A stretch of 64,000 bases of DNA from Pseudomonadota bacterium (GTDB taxonomy: Bacteria > Pseudomonadota > Gammaproteobacteria > Pseudomonadales > Pseudomonadaceae), in assembly GCA_023431055.1 (NCBI GenBank), contig JAEYXX010000001.1, forward strand, positions 114,028-178,027. The letters are read 5' to 3'. The notes below the pieces were generated by a model. That model worked only from the letters and a program-made list of their open reading frames with translations. It searched no databases and had not been told where the DNA came from. Of this stretch, positions 56,456 through 64,000 are shown one piece after another. A program made the position numbers and the translations under genes. Position 1 is the first letter of the stretch; the number at the start of each line of letters is the position of its first letter.

Positions 56456-58285
56456 ATGCGTCCCCTCCTCCTGCTGTTCCTCAGCCTGGCCTTGAGCTTT
56501 CCCGCCTCTGCGACTATCAGCGAGAGCCACGGCTACGCCCAGTTCGGGACACTCAAGTACCCTGCCAGCTTCAGTCATTTCGACTGGGTCAACCCCGACG
56601 CGCCCAAAGGCGGCACGTTGCGCATCATGGCGTCCGGCACTTTCGATACACTCAACCCCTACACGCTCAAGGGCAGCAGCCCGATCTCGACCGCGCACTT
56701 TCTGCAATACGGCGCCAACGAGCTGAACGAGCCCCTGATGGTCGGCACCGGTGCCTACGACCCGTCAGGCGACGAACCCGCCTCCAGCTATGGCCTGATC
56801 GCCAGGAGCGTCGAGTACAGCGAGGATCGCAGCTGGGTGGTGTTCAACCTGCGCCCGGAAGCGCGCTTTCACGATGGCAAACCGATCACCGCCTACGACG
56901 TGGCCTTCTCCTATCGCCTGCTGCGCAATGATGGCCATCCGCAGTACCGCACCAATCTGCAGGAAGTGAAGCGCGTCGACATCCTCGGTCGTCACCGTAT
57001 CCGTTTCGTTTTCAAGCGCGCCGGCAATCCTCTGCTGATCCTGCGCCTGGGCGAACTGCCGGTGCTGCCGCAGCACTACTGGAAAGACCGCGACTTCAAG
57101 AGCACCACCTTCGAGGCGCCGCTGGGCAGTGGTCCCTATCGCATCGTTCAGGTGGTGCCAGGCCGACGCCTGGTGTTCGAGCGGGTCAAGGACTGGTGGG
57201 GCAAGGACCTGCCGGTCAATCGCGGCAAGTACAACTTCGACCGCGTCGAAGTGGAGTTCTACCGCGACAACCATGTCGCCTTCGAGGCCTTCAAGGCCGG
57301 TGAATTCGACTTCTACATCGAGAACCAGGCGAAGAACTGGAGCAATGGCTATCGCTTTCCGGCCGTGACCCGCGGCGATGTGGTCCGCGCCGAGATACCC
57401 CACCAGATCCCGACGCAGACCCAGGCGCTGTTCATGAACACCCGCCGCGCCCTGTTCAGCGACCGCCGCGTGCGCGAAGCGCTGGGGCTAATGTTCGATT
57501 TCGAGTGGACCAACCGTACGTTGTTCAACAACGCCTACGTGCGCGCCGCCAGCTACTACCCCAACAGCGAATTCTCGGCCACCGGCAAGCCCGAAGGCGC
57601 CGAATGGCTGCTGCTTTCACCGCACCGCGACAAGCTGCCGGCCCGCCTGTTCACCGAGGCGCCGACACAACCGGTAACCGATGGCCGCGGCATCCCCCGG
57701 GAAACCTTGCGTCGCGCCCTCGGTCTATTGGCCGACGCCGGCTGGAAGACCACCGGCCAGGAACTGCGCAACGCACGCGGTCAGCGCCTGGCGTTCGAGA
57801 TCATGCTGGTCAACCCCAGCCTGGAGCGCATTCTCCAGCCTTACGTCGCCAACCTCGCCAGTCTCGGCATCAGCGCCAACCTGCGCACCGTGGACCGCGC
57901 GCAATACAAGCAACGCCTCGATCAGTTCGACTACGACATGATTCTGCTGACCCTGCCGCAAACCCTCAGCCCGGGCCTGGAGCAATCGTTGTATTTCCAC
58001 TCCAGCCAGGTAAACGTCAAGGGCGGCAAGAACTATGCAGGCGTCAACGACCCGGTGGTCGACGAGATGATCGACAAGCTGCTTTCGGCGCAGACCCGCG
58101 ACGAACAGATCGCCGCCACCCGCGCCCTGGATCGGGTTCTGCTCTGGCAGCACTACAGCATCCCCAACTGGTACATCAATTATCACCGCCTGGCGTACCG
58201 CAACCGGTTCGCCTTCGTCACCACGCCGCCCTACACCCTGGGCCTGCGCACCTGGTGGCTGAAGCCCACGGAGAACGCTCGATGA
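56456..58285 (+). CDS. nppA1: Peptide ABC transporter substrate-binding protein (NppA1)
   Basis: 609 aa, periplasmic extracellular solute-binding protein family 5, with a signal peptide (MRPLLLLFLSLALSFPASA). It contains [20 protein letters not shown] near 42, LRPEARFHDGKPITAYDVAF near 126 and LGSGPYRIVQVVPGRRLV near 222. The YejA-like type lacks a lipobox. In P. aeruginosa the syntenic operon NppA1A2BCD takes up peptidyl nucleoside antibiotics and peptides. It overlaps the second binding-protein gene by four bases (ATGA). Confidence 0.88.
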   Translation: MRPLLLLFLSLALSFPASATISESHGYAQFGTLKYPASFSHFDWVNPDAPKGGTLRIMASGTFDTLNPYTLKGSSPISTAHFLQYGANELNEPLMVGTGAYDPSGDEPASSYGLIARSVEYSEDRSWVVFNLRPEARFHDGKPITAYDVAFSYRLLRNDGHPQYRTNLQEVKRVDILGRHRIRFVFKRAGNPLLILRLGELPVLPQHYWKDRDFKSTTFEAPLGSGPYRIVQVVPGRRLVFERVKDWWGKDLPVNRGKYNFDRVEVEFYRDNHVAFEAFKAGEFDFYIENQAKNWSNGYRFPAVTRGDVVRAEIPHQIPTQTQALFMNTRRALFSDRRVREALGLMFDFEWTNRTLFNNAYVRAASYYPNSEFSATGKPEGAEWLLLSPHRDKLPARLFTEAPTQPVTDGRGIPRETLRRALGLLADAGWKTTGQELRNARGQRLAFEIMLVNPSLERILQPYVANLASLGISANLRTVDRAQYKQRLDQFDYDMILLTLPQTLSPGLEQSLYFHSSQVNVKGGKNYAGVNDPVVDEMIDKLLSAQTRDEQIAATRALDRVLLWQHYSIPNWYINYHRLAYRNRFAFVTTPPYTLGLRTWWLKPTENAR

Positions 58286-60141
58286 CCCACCCGCTGCGCA
58301 GTTTCCTGCTTCACGGTAGCAGCCTCATCCTGCTCGGCCTGGCCGGCATCGCCCTCGCCGCCCCCAAGCATGCCGCTACGCTCTACGATGAGCCGCCCAA
58401 GTATCCCGCCGACTTCACTCACTTCGAATACACCAACCCCGACGCCCCCAAGGGCGGCACCTTCCGGGAAGCCGGCTTCGGTGGCTTCGACAGCCTCAAC
58501 CCGTTCATCAGCAAGGGCGTGGCTGCCGACGATATCGGCCTGATCTACGACACCCTGACCGTGCAGAGCATGGACGAACCCTTCACTGCCTACGGCCTGG
58601 TCGCCGAGAAGATCGAGAAGGCGCCCGACAACGCCTGGGTGCGTTTCCTGCTGCGCAAGGAAGCACGCTTCCATGACGGCACGCCGATCACCGCCGAAGA
58701 CGTCAAGTTCACCTTCGATACGCTGATGGAGAAAGGCGCGCCGATGTATCGCGGCTATTACGCCGACGTCGAGCAGGTGGAGGTGGAATCGCCGCACAGC
58801 GTGCGCTTCGTGTTCAAGCATGCCGGCAACCGCGAGCTGCCGCTGATCGTCGGCCAGTTGCCGGTGTTGCCCAAGCACTGGTGGGCCGAGCGCGACTTCA
58901 CCAAGGGCAATCTCGAAGCCCCGCTGGGCAGCGGCCCGTACAGGGTCGGCCGGGTCCAGGCCGGGCGCAGCATCCGCTACGAGCGCGTCAAGGACTGGTG
59001 GGCCAAGGACCTGCCGGTGAGCCGCGGTTTCTACAACTTCGACACCATCCAGATCGACTACTACCGCGACAACACCGTAGCCCTGGAAGCGCTCAAGGCC
59101 GGCCAGTTCGACTACTGGCTGGAAACCAGCGCGAAGAACTGGGCCACCGCCTACAACACCCCGGCAGTGGCCAACGGCCAGCTGATCAAGGAAGAGATCC
59201 AGAACCGCAACCCGACCGGCATGCAGGGTTTCATCTTCAACACCCGCCGTCCGCAGTTCCAGGATCGCCGCGTACGCGAAGCGCTGGGCCTGCTGTACGA
59301 CTTCGAATGGGCCAACAAGCGCCTGTTCAACGGTGCCTACTTCCGCACCCGCAGCTACTTCGACAACTCCGAGCTGGGCTCACGCGGGCTGCCCGGCGAA
59401 GATGAGCTGGCGATTCTCGAGCCGCTGCGCGGCAAGATTCCGGCCGAGGTGTTCAGCGAAGAATTTCACGTACCGGTCACCGATGGCAGTGGCATCATCC
59501 GCGAGCAGCAGCGCCGCGCCTATCAGCTGCTTCAACAGGCCGGCTGGCGCATCGAGGGTGATCGCATGCTCGACGCCAATGGCCAGCCGGTGAGCTTCGA
59601 ATTCCTTCTGGCGCAGACCGAGTTCGAGCGCGTTCTGCTGCCCTTCAAGCGCAATCTGGCCGACCTCGGCATCGAAATGGTGATTCGCCGCGTCGACGTT
59701 TCGCAGTACATCAACCGCCTGCGTTCGCGTGATTTCGACATGATCGTCGGCGGCTTCGGCCAGTCCAACTCGCCTGGCAACGAACAGCGCGAGTACTGGC
59801 ATTCCTCCAGCGCCGACAATCCTGGTAGCCGCAATTTCATCGGGCTCAAGGATCCGGCCATCGACCAGATCGTCGAAGGGCTGATCAACGCCGACTCGCG
59901 GCAGAACCTGATCGCCCATACCCGCGCCCTCGATCGCGTGCTGCTGTGGGGCTATTACGTGATCCCCAACTGGCACATCAAGACCTGGCGTGTCGCCTAC
60001 TGGAACCGTTTCGAGCACCCGAAGGTGACGCCACTCTACGATATCGGCCTGCACACCTGGTGGGTGCGCCCAGGCCTGGAGCAGCCGAACGACGCTCAGC
60101 AGCAAGCCGCAGAGCAAGCGACCGAAGAGGCGAAGCCATAA
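58282..60141 (+). CDS. nppA2: Peptide ABC transporter substrate-binding protein (NppA2)
   Basis: 619 aa, paralogue of the preceding protein, with a signal peptide (residues 1-26, ending IALA-AP). Landmarks parallel the first: [40 protein letters not shown] and [17 protein letters not shown]. The start at 58282 overlaps the nppA1 stop by four bases; the much longer open frame upstream is only a shadow of nppA1. A C-terminal Gln/Ala/Glu tail follows the domain. Two binding proteins for one transporter suggest different peptide ranges. Confidence 0.88.
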   Translation: MTHPLRSFLLHGSSLILLGLAGIALAAPKHAATLYDEPPKYPADFTHFEYTNPDAPKGGTFREAGFGGFDSLNPFISKGVAADDIGLIYDTLTVQSMDEPFTAYGLVAEKIEKAPDNAWVRFLLRKEARFHDGTPITAEDVKFTFDTLMEKGAPMYRGYYADVEQVEVESPHSVRFVFKHAGNRELPLIVGQLPVLPKHWWAERDFTKGNLEAPLGSGPYRVGRVQAGRSIRYERVKDWWAKDLPVSRGFYNFDTIQIDYYRDNTVALEALKAGQFDYWLETSAKNWATAYNTPAVANGQLIKEEIQNRNPTGMQGFIFNTRRPQFQDRRVREALGLLYDFEWANKRLFNGAYFRTRSYFDNSELGSRGLPGEDELAILEPLRGKIPAEVFSEEFHVPVTDGSGIIREQQRRAYQLLQQAGWRIEGDRMLDANGQPVSFEFLLAQTEFERVLLPFKRNLADLGIEMVIRRVDVSQYINRLRSRDFDMIVGGFGQSNSPGNEQREYWHSSSADNPGSRNFIGLKDPAIDQIVEGLINADSRQNLIAHTRALDRVLLWGYYVIPNWHIKTWRVAYWNRFEHPKVTPLYDIGLHTWWVRPGLEQPNDAQQQAAEQATEEAKP

Positions 60142-60142
60142 C

Positions 60143-61228
60143 ATGCTGGCCTATATCTTTCGCCGCCTGCTGCTGATCATCCCGACCCTGTTCGGCATTC
60201 TGGTCATCAACTTCATCATCATCCAGGCCGCGCCCGGCGGCCCGGTCGAACAGATGATCGCCAAGCTGGAAGGTTTCGATGCAGCCGCCGGCGGCGCCAC
60301 GGGGCGCATCGGTGGCGGCGGTGCCGAAGTGTCGGTGGCCGGCTCCAACTATCGCGGCGCCCAGGGCCTCGACCCACAACTGATCGCCGAGATCGAGAAG
60401 ATGTACGGCTTCGACAAGTCGGCGCCGGAACGCTTCTGGATCATGCTCAAGAGTTATGCGCAGCTGGATTTCGGCTCCAGCTTCTTTCGCGATGCCCAGG
60501 TCATCGACCTGATCATCGAGAAGATGCCGGTGTCGATCTCGCTTGGCCTGTGGAGCACCCTGATCATGTATCTGGTCTCCATCCCGCTGGGCATCGCCAA
60601 GGCCACGCGCCACGGCAGCGCCTTCGACGTCTGGACCAGTTCGGCGATCATCATCGGCTACGCCATCCCGGCCTTCCTGTTCGCCATCCTGCTGATCGTG
60701 CTGTTCGCCGGCGGCAGCTACTGGGACTGGTTCCCCCTGCGTGGCCTGACCTCGAACAACTTCGAGGAGCTCAGCCTCGGCGGCAAGATTCTCGACTACC
60801 TCTGGCACCTGGTGCTGCCGGTCACGGCGCTGGTCATCGGCAACTTCGCCACCCTGACCCTACTGACCAAGAACAGTTTTCTCGACGAGATCAACAAGCA
60901 GTACGTGACCACCGCACGGGCCAAGGGCCTGACCAACCATCGCGTGCTCTACGGCCATGTGTTTCGCAACGCCATGCTGCTGATCATCGCCGGCTTCCCG
61001 GCCGCCTTCATCGGCATCTTCTTCACCGGCTCCCTGCTGATCGAAGTGATTTTCTCCCTCGACGGCCTGGGCCTGATGAGCTTCGAGGCGGCGATCAACC
61101 GTGACTATCCGGTGGTGTTCGGCACCCTCTTCATCTTCACCTTGCTGGGACTGGTCGTGAAATTGATCGGTGACATCACCTATACCCTGGTCGATCCGCG
61201 CATCGACTTCGAAAGCCGGGAGGGTTGA
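60143..61228 (+). CDS. nppB: Peptide ABC transporter permease YejB/NppB
   Basis: 361 aa with six helices. The N-terminal [20 protein letters not shown] is followed by the YejB-type glycine-rich insert [20 protein letters not shown] near residues 44-63. The EAA-loop for contact with the ATPase is [20 protein letters not shown] near 254, cut here as [18 protein letters not shown]. It starts two bases after nppA2. Confidence 0.93.
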   Translation: MLAYIFRRLLLIIPTLFGILVINFIIIQAAPGGPVEQMIAKLEGFDAAAGGATGRIGGGGAEVSVAGSNYRGAQGLDPQLIAEIEKMYGFDKSAPERFWIMLKSYAQLDFGSSFFRDAQVIDLIIEKMPVSISLGLWSTLIMYLVSIPLGIAKATRHGSAFDVWTSSAIIIGYAIPAFLFAILLIVLFAGGSYWDWFPLRGLTSNNFEELSLGGKILDYLWHLVLPVTALVIGNFATLTLLTKNSFLDEINKQYVTTARAKGLTNHRVLYGHVFRNAMLLIIAGFPAAFIGIFFTGSLLIEVIFSLDGLGLMSFEAAINRDYPVVFGTLFIFTLLGLVVKLIGDITYTLVDPRIDFESREG

Positions 61229-61230
61229 GC

Positions 61231-62250
61231 ATGAAACTCTCTCCTCTCAACCAGCGCCGCTTCGATCGTTTCAAGGCGCACAAGCGCGGCTGGTGGTCGC
61301 TGTGGCTGTTTCTCATCCTGTTCGGCCTGAGCCTCGGCGCCGAACTGATCGCCAACGACAAACCGCTGGCCGTGCGTTACGACGGGCAGTGGTACTTCCC
61401 GGTGCTCAAGCGCTACCCGGAAACGGTGTTCGGCGGTGAATTCCCGCTGCAAGCCAACTACAAGAGCCCCTATATCCAGGACCTGATCGCGGAAAAGGAT
61501 GGCTGGATGATCTGGCCGCCGATTCCCTTCAGCTATTCGAGCATCAACTACGACCTGGAAGTGCCCGCTCCGGCGCCGCCCTCGGCGCAGAACTGGCTGG
61601 GCACCGACGATCAGGGCCGCGACGTGCTGGCACGGGTCATTTATGGCTTTCGCATCTCGGTGCTGTTCGCCCTGACCCTGACCCTGGCCAGCTCGGTAAT
61701 CGGCGTGATCGCCGGCGCATTACAAGGCTTCTATGGTGGCTGGGTCGACCTGCTCGGCCAGCGCTTTCTGGAAATCTGGTCGGGCCTGCCGGTGCTCTAC
61801 CTGCTGATCATCCTCGCCAGTTTCGTCCAGCCGAACTTCTGGTGGTTGCTGGGCATCATGCTGCTGTTCTCCTGGATGAGCCTGGTGGACGTGGTGCGGG
61901 CCGAATTCCTCCGCGGCCGCAACCTCGAATACGTGCGTGCGGCACGGGCGCTGGGCATGGGCAACGGCGCGATCATGTTCCGCCATATCCTGCCCAATGC
62001 CATGGTCTCGACCATGACCTTCATGCCCTTCATCCTCACCGGCGCCATCGGTACCCTGACTGCACTGGATTTCCTCGGTTTCGGCCTGCCGCCCGGCGCG
62101 CCATCGCTCGGCGAACTGGTCGCCCAGGGCAAGAGCAACCTGCAGGCGCCCTGGCTGGGTATCAGCGCCTTCGCCGTACTGGCGATCATGCTGAGCCTGC
62201 TGGTGTTCATCGGCGAAGCCGCCCGCGATGCCTTCGACCCGAGGAAATGA
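61231..62250 (+). CDS. nppC: Peptide ABC transporter permease YejE/NppC
   Basis: 339 aa, six helices. Landmarks are LGTDDQGRDVLARVIYGFRI near 125 and the EAA-loop YVRAARALGMGNGAIMFRHI near 233, cut here as RAARALGMGNGAIMF. A long soluble segment (about residues 40-120) follows the first helix, as in YejE. The ATG at 61231 has GGGAGGG six bases upstream and is preferred over a TTG two codons earlier. It overlaps nothing; nppB ends two bases before it. Confidence 0.93.
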   Translation: MKLSPLNQRRFDRFKAHKRGWWSLWLFLILFGLSLGAELIANDKPLAVRYDGQWYFPVLKRYPETVFGGEFPLQANYKSPYIQDLIAEKDGWMIWPPIPFSYSSINYDLEVPAPAPPSAQNWLGTDDQGRDVLARVIYGFRISVLFALTLTLASSVIGVIAGALQGFYGGWVDLLGQRFLEIWSGLPVLYLLIILASFVQPNFWWLLGIMLLFSWMSLVDVVRAEFLRGRNLEYVRAARALGMGNGAIMFRHILPNAMVSTMTFMPFILTGAIGTLTALDFLGFGLPPGAPSLGELVAQGKSNLQAPWLGISAFAVLAIMLSLLVFIGEAARDAFDPRK

Positions 62251-62251
62251 C

Positions 62252-63865
62252 ATGAGCCAGAACGAAACCCTGCTGCAAGTTCGCGACCTGGCCGTCGAGT
62301 TCGTCACGGGCGACAATTGCCAGCGCGTAGTCGAGGGCGTCAGCTTCGACATCCGCCGCGGCGAAACCCTGGCCCTGGTCGGCGAAAGCGGCTCAGGCAA
62401 ATCGGTCACCGCGCACTCGATCCTGCGTCTTCTGCCCTACCCGCTTGCACGTCATCCACATGGCAGCATCGAGTACGCCGGTGAAGACCTACTCAAGCTC
62501 GGCGAGGGCCGTCTGCGTGGCATCCGTGGCAACCGCATCGCCATGGTCTTCCAGGAGCCGATGACCTCGCTCAACCCGCTGCACACCATCGAAAAGCAGA
62601 TCAACGAGGTCCTCGCCCTGCACAAGGGCCTGCGCGGCAAGGCCGCCAGCGCACGTACTCTGGAGTTGCTGGAGCTGGTCGGCATTCCGGAGCCGAAGAA
62701 GCGTCTGAAAGCCTACCCACACGAACTTTCCGGCGGCCAACGGCAGCGGGTGATGATCGCCATGGCCCTGGCCAACGAGCCACAGCTGTTGATCGCCGAC
62801 GAGCCGACCACCGCGCTGGATGTCACCGTACAGCTGAAAATCCTCGAATTGCTCAAGGATCTACAGGCGCGTCTGGGCATGTCACTGCTGCTGATCAGCC
62901 ATGATCTCAACCTGGTTCGCAGAATTGCCCATCGCGTATGTGTCATGCAGCGCGGTCGCATCGTCGAACAGGCGTCGTGTGAACAATTGTTCCGGTCGCC
63001 GCAGCATCCCTATACCCAGGAACTGCTCGGCGCCGAGCCCAGTGGCGAACCTGCGGCCAACCCCGCAGGCCAGCCATTGCTGGAAGTGGACGACCTGCGC
63101 GTGTGGTTCCCGATCAAGAAGGGCCTGCTGCGCCGGACGGTGGATCATGTCAAAGCGGTGGACGGCATCAACTTCAGCCTGCCTCAGGGCCAGACCCTGG
63201 GCATCGTCGGCGAAAGTGGTTCCGGCAAGTCCACCCTGGGCATGGCCATTCTGCGACTGCTCGCCAGCCGCGGTGATATCCGCTTCCAGGGCCAGCAGCT
63301 GCAGGGCCTGAGCCAGCAGGAAGTACGCCCGCTGCGCAGGCAAATGCAGGTGGTGTTTCAGGACCCCTTCGGCAGCCTGAGCCCGCGCATGTCGGTGAGC
63401 CAGATCGTCGGTGAAGGTCTGCGCATTCACCGCATGGGCAACGAGGCGGAGCAGGAACAGGCGATCATCGACGCGCTTTTGGAGGTAGGCCTGGATCCGC
63501 AGACGCGGCATCGCTACCCCCACGAGTTTTCTGGCGGGCAACGGCAGCGGATTGCCATTGCCCGGGCACTGGTGTTGAAACCGGCGCTGATTCTGCTGGA
63601 CGAGCCCACTTCGGCGCTCGACCGCACGGTGCAGCGTCAGGTGGTGGAGTTGTTGCGCGGCTTGCAGGCCAAGTACAACCTGACCTATCTGTTTATCAGC
63701 CATGACCTGGCGGTAGTCAGAGCGCTGAGCCACCAATTGATGGTGGTCAAGCAGGGCCAGGTGGTCGAACAGGGGTCTGCCGAGTCGATCTTCAGCGCAC
63801 CGCAACACCCTTATACGCAGCAGTTGCTGGAAGCCGCTTTTCTGGCCCCGGCAACGGCTCACTGA
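62252..63865 (+). CDS. nppD: Peptide ABC transporter ATP-binding protein YejF/NppD
   Basis: 537 aa with two nucleotide-binding domains. Walker A motifs GESGSGKSVTAH near 42 and GESGSGKSTLGM near 321; signature motifs LSGGQRQRVMIAMAL near 162 and FSGGQRQRIAIARAL near 427; Walker B LLIADEPTTALD and LILLDEPTSALD. It energises the NppBC permease. The ATG at 62252 has GAGGAAATGAC upstream and lies one base after the nppC stop. Last gene of the operon; fabI follows 28 bases later. Confidence 0.95.
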   Translation: MSQNETLLQVRDLAVEFVTGDNCQRVVEGVSFDIRRGETLALVGESGSGKSVTAHSILRLLPYPLARHPHGSIEYAGEDLLKLGEGRLRGIRGNRIAMVFQEPMTSLNPLHTIEKQINEVLALHKGLRGKAASARTLELLELVGIPEPKKRLKAYPHELSGGQRQRVMIAMALANEPQLLIADEPTTALDVTVQLKILELLKDLQARLGMSLLLISHDLNLVRRIAHRVCVMQRGRIVEQASCEQLFRSPQHPYTQELLGAEPSGEPAANPAGQPLLEVDDLRVWFPIKKGLLRRTVDHVKAVDGINFSLPQGQTLGIVGESGSGKSTLGMAILRLLASRGDIRFQGQQLQGLSQQEVRPLRRQMQVVFQDPFGSLSPRMSVSQIVGEGLRIHRMGNEAEQEQAIIDALLEVGLDPQTRHRYPHEFSGGQRQRIAIARALVLKPALILLDEPTSALDRTVQRQVVELLRGLQAKYNLTYLFISHDLAVVRALSHQLMVVKQGQVVEQGSAESIFSAPQHPYTQQLLEAAFLAPATAH

Positions 63866-63893
63866 TCCTTGAAACAGGAAGAGGAATAGCACA

Positions 63894-64000
63894 ATGGGTT
63901 TTCTAACCGGTAAGCGCGTACTCATCGTTGGCGTTGCCAGCAAACTGTCCATCGCCTCGGGTATCGCCGCCGCCATGCACCGCGAAGGTGCCGAGCTGGC
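63894..64000 (+). CDS. fabI: Enoyl-[acyl-carrier-protein] reductase FabI (5' part)
   Basis: Only the first 35 codons are in the window. They begin [20 protein letters not shown] and continue [15 protein letters not shown], the NADH-binding start of FabI-type enoyl-ACP reductases of fatty acid synthesis, target of triclosan. GAGGAATAGCACA precedes the ATG. The short gap from nppD suggests possible read-through, but fabI is likely to have its own promoter. Confidence 0.95.
   Translation, partial: MGFLTGKRVLIVGVASKLSIASGIAAAMHREGAEL

Noticed and set aside
57505-58281. N-terminal extension of the second binding protein
   Set aside because: The frame is open far upstream only because it overlaps nppA1 out of frame. 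The signal peptide and the ATGA overlap fix the start at 58282.

Overview
The window is chromosomal DNA of a GC-rich gammaproteobacterium, almost certainly a Pseudomonas of the P. aeruginosa / P. mendocina / P. oleovorans side of the genus. The evidence is the gene content and order: a sdhCDAB-sucAB-lpd-sucCD block next to gltA and htpG, then msrB-alaA-htpX-tpm, then a run from acuI and sohB through fimL, ldcA, dnaQ, rnhA, gloB, mltD and the npp/yej peptide transporter to fabI. From memory, these three runs match P. aeruginosa blocks near PA1571-PA1598, PA2827-PA2832 and PA1806-PA1833, so the window looks like three ancestral blocks joined. No tRNA, rRNA, CRISPR array, prophage or intact insertion sequence was seen.

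Layout. 1-1812: truncated MHYT-PAS membrane sensor. 1949-3847: htpG with a textbook sigma-32 promoter. 4077-6287: a membrane protein of unknown function and two overlapping hotdog thioesterases. 6429-7136: two paralogous small lipoproteins, each behind an AlgU (sigma-22)-type promoter. 7200-9741: MAPEG protein, DUF599 protein and a branched-chain amino acid carrier. 10076-21473: the TCA-cycle cluster on the minus strand, divergent from gltA (21837). 23187-31785: small metabolic and accessory genes, two of which are frameshifted by 11-bp tandem duplications. 31827-35862: msrB, alaA, htpX, tpm. 35967-42225: dioxygenase, acuI, sohB and a phosphatase/SCP2/phosphotransferase/SDR run. 42511-50814: membrane proteins, nudC, fimL, a crotonase, ldcA, dnaQ. 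51023-56308: rnhA, a methyltransferase, gloB, mltD, an HDOD protein. 56456-63865: a five-gene peptide ABC transporter with two substrate-binding proteins. 63894 onward: fabI, cut by the window end.

How the genes work together. The central cluster encodes citrate synthase, succinate dehydrogenase, 2-oxoglutarate dehydrogenase (E1, E2, E3) and succinyl-CoA synthetase, a contiguous arc of the TCA cycle. Protein-quality genes (htpG, htpX, msrB, sohB), envelope genes (mltD, lipoproteins, npp transporter) and DNA metabolism genes (dnaQ, rnhA) fill most of the rest.

Most notable non-coding structure. A 142-143 bp hairpin element with terminal inverted repeats occurs three times (3935-4077, 31410-31551, 50882-51023). 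Two copies are nearly identical, in opposite orientation, flanked by TA dinucleotides, and inserted so that the flanking TA plus the first base of the element forms the stop codon of the neighbouring gene. The third copy is diverged but keeps the same length and the same pairing, including compensatory changes. Other repeats are classic REP/BIME hairpins at 42331-42493 and 44066-44124.
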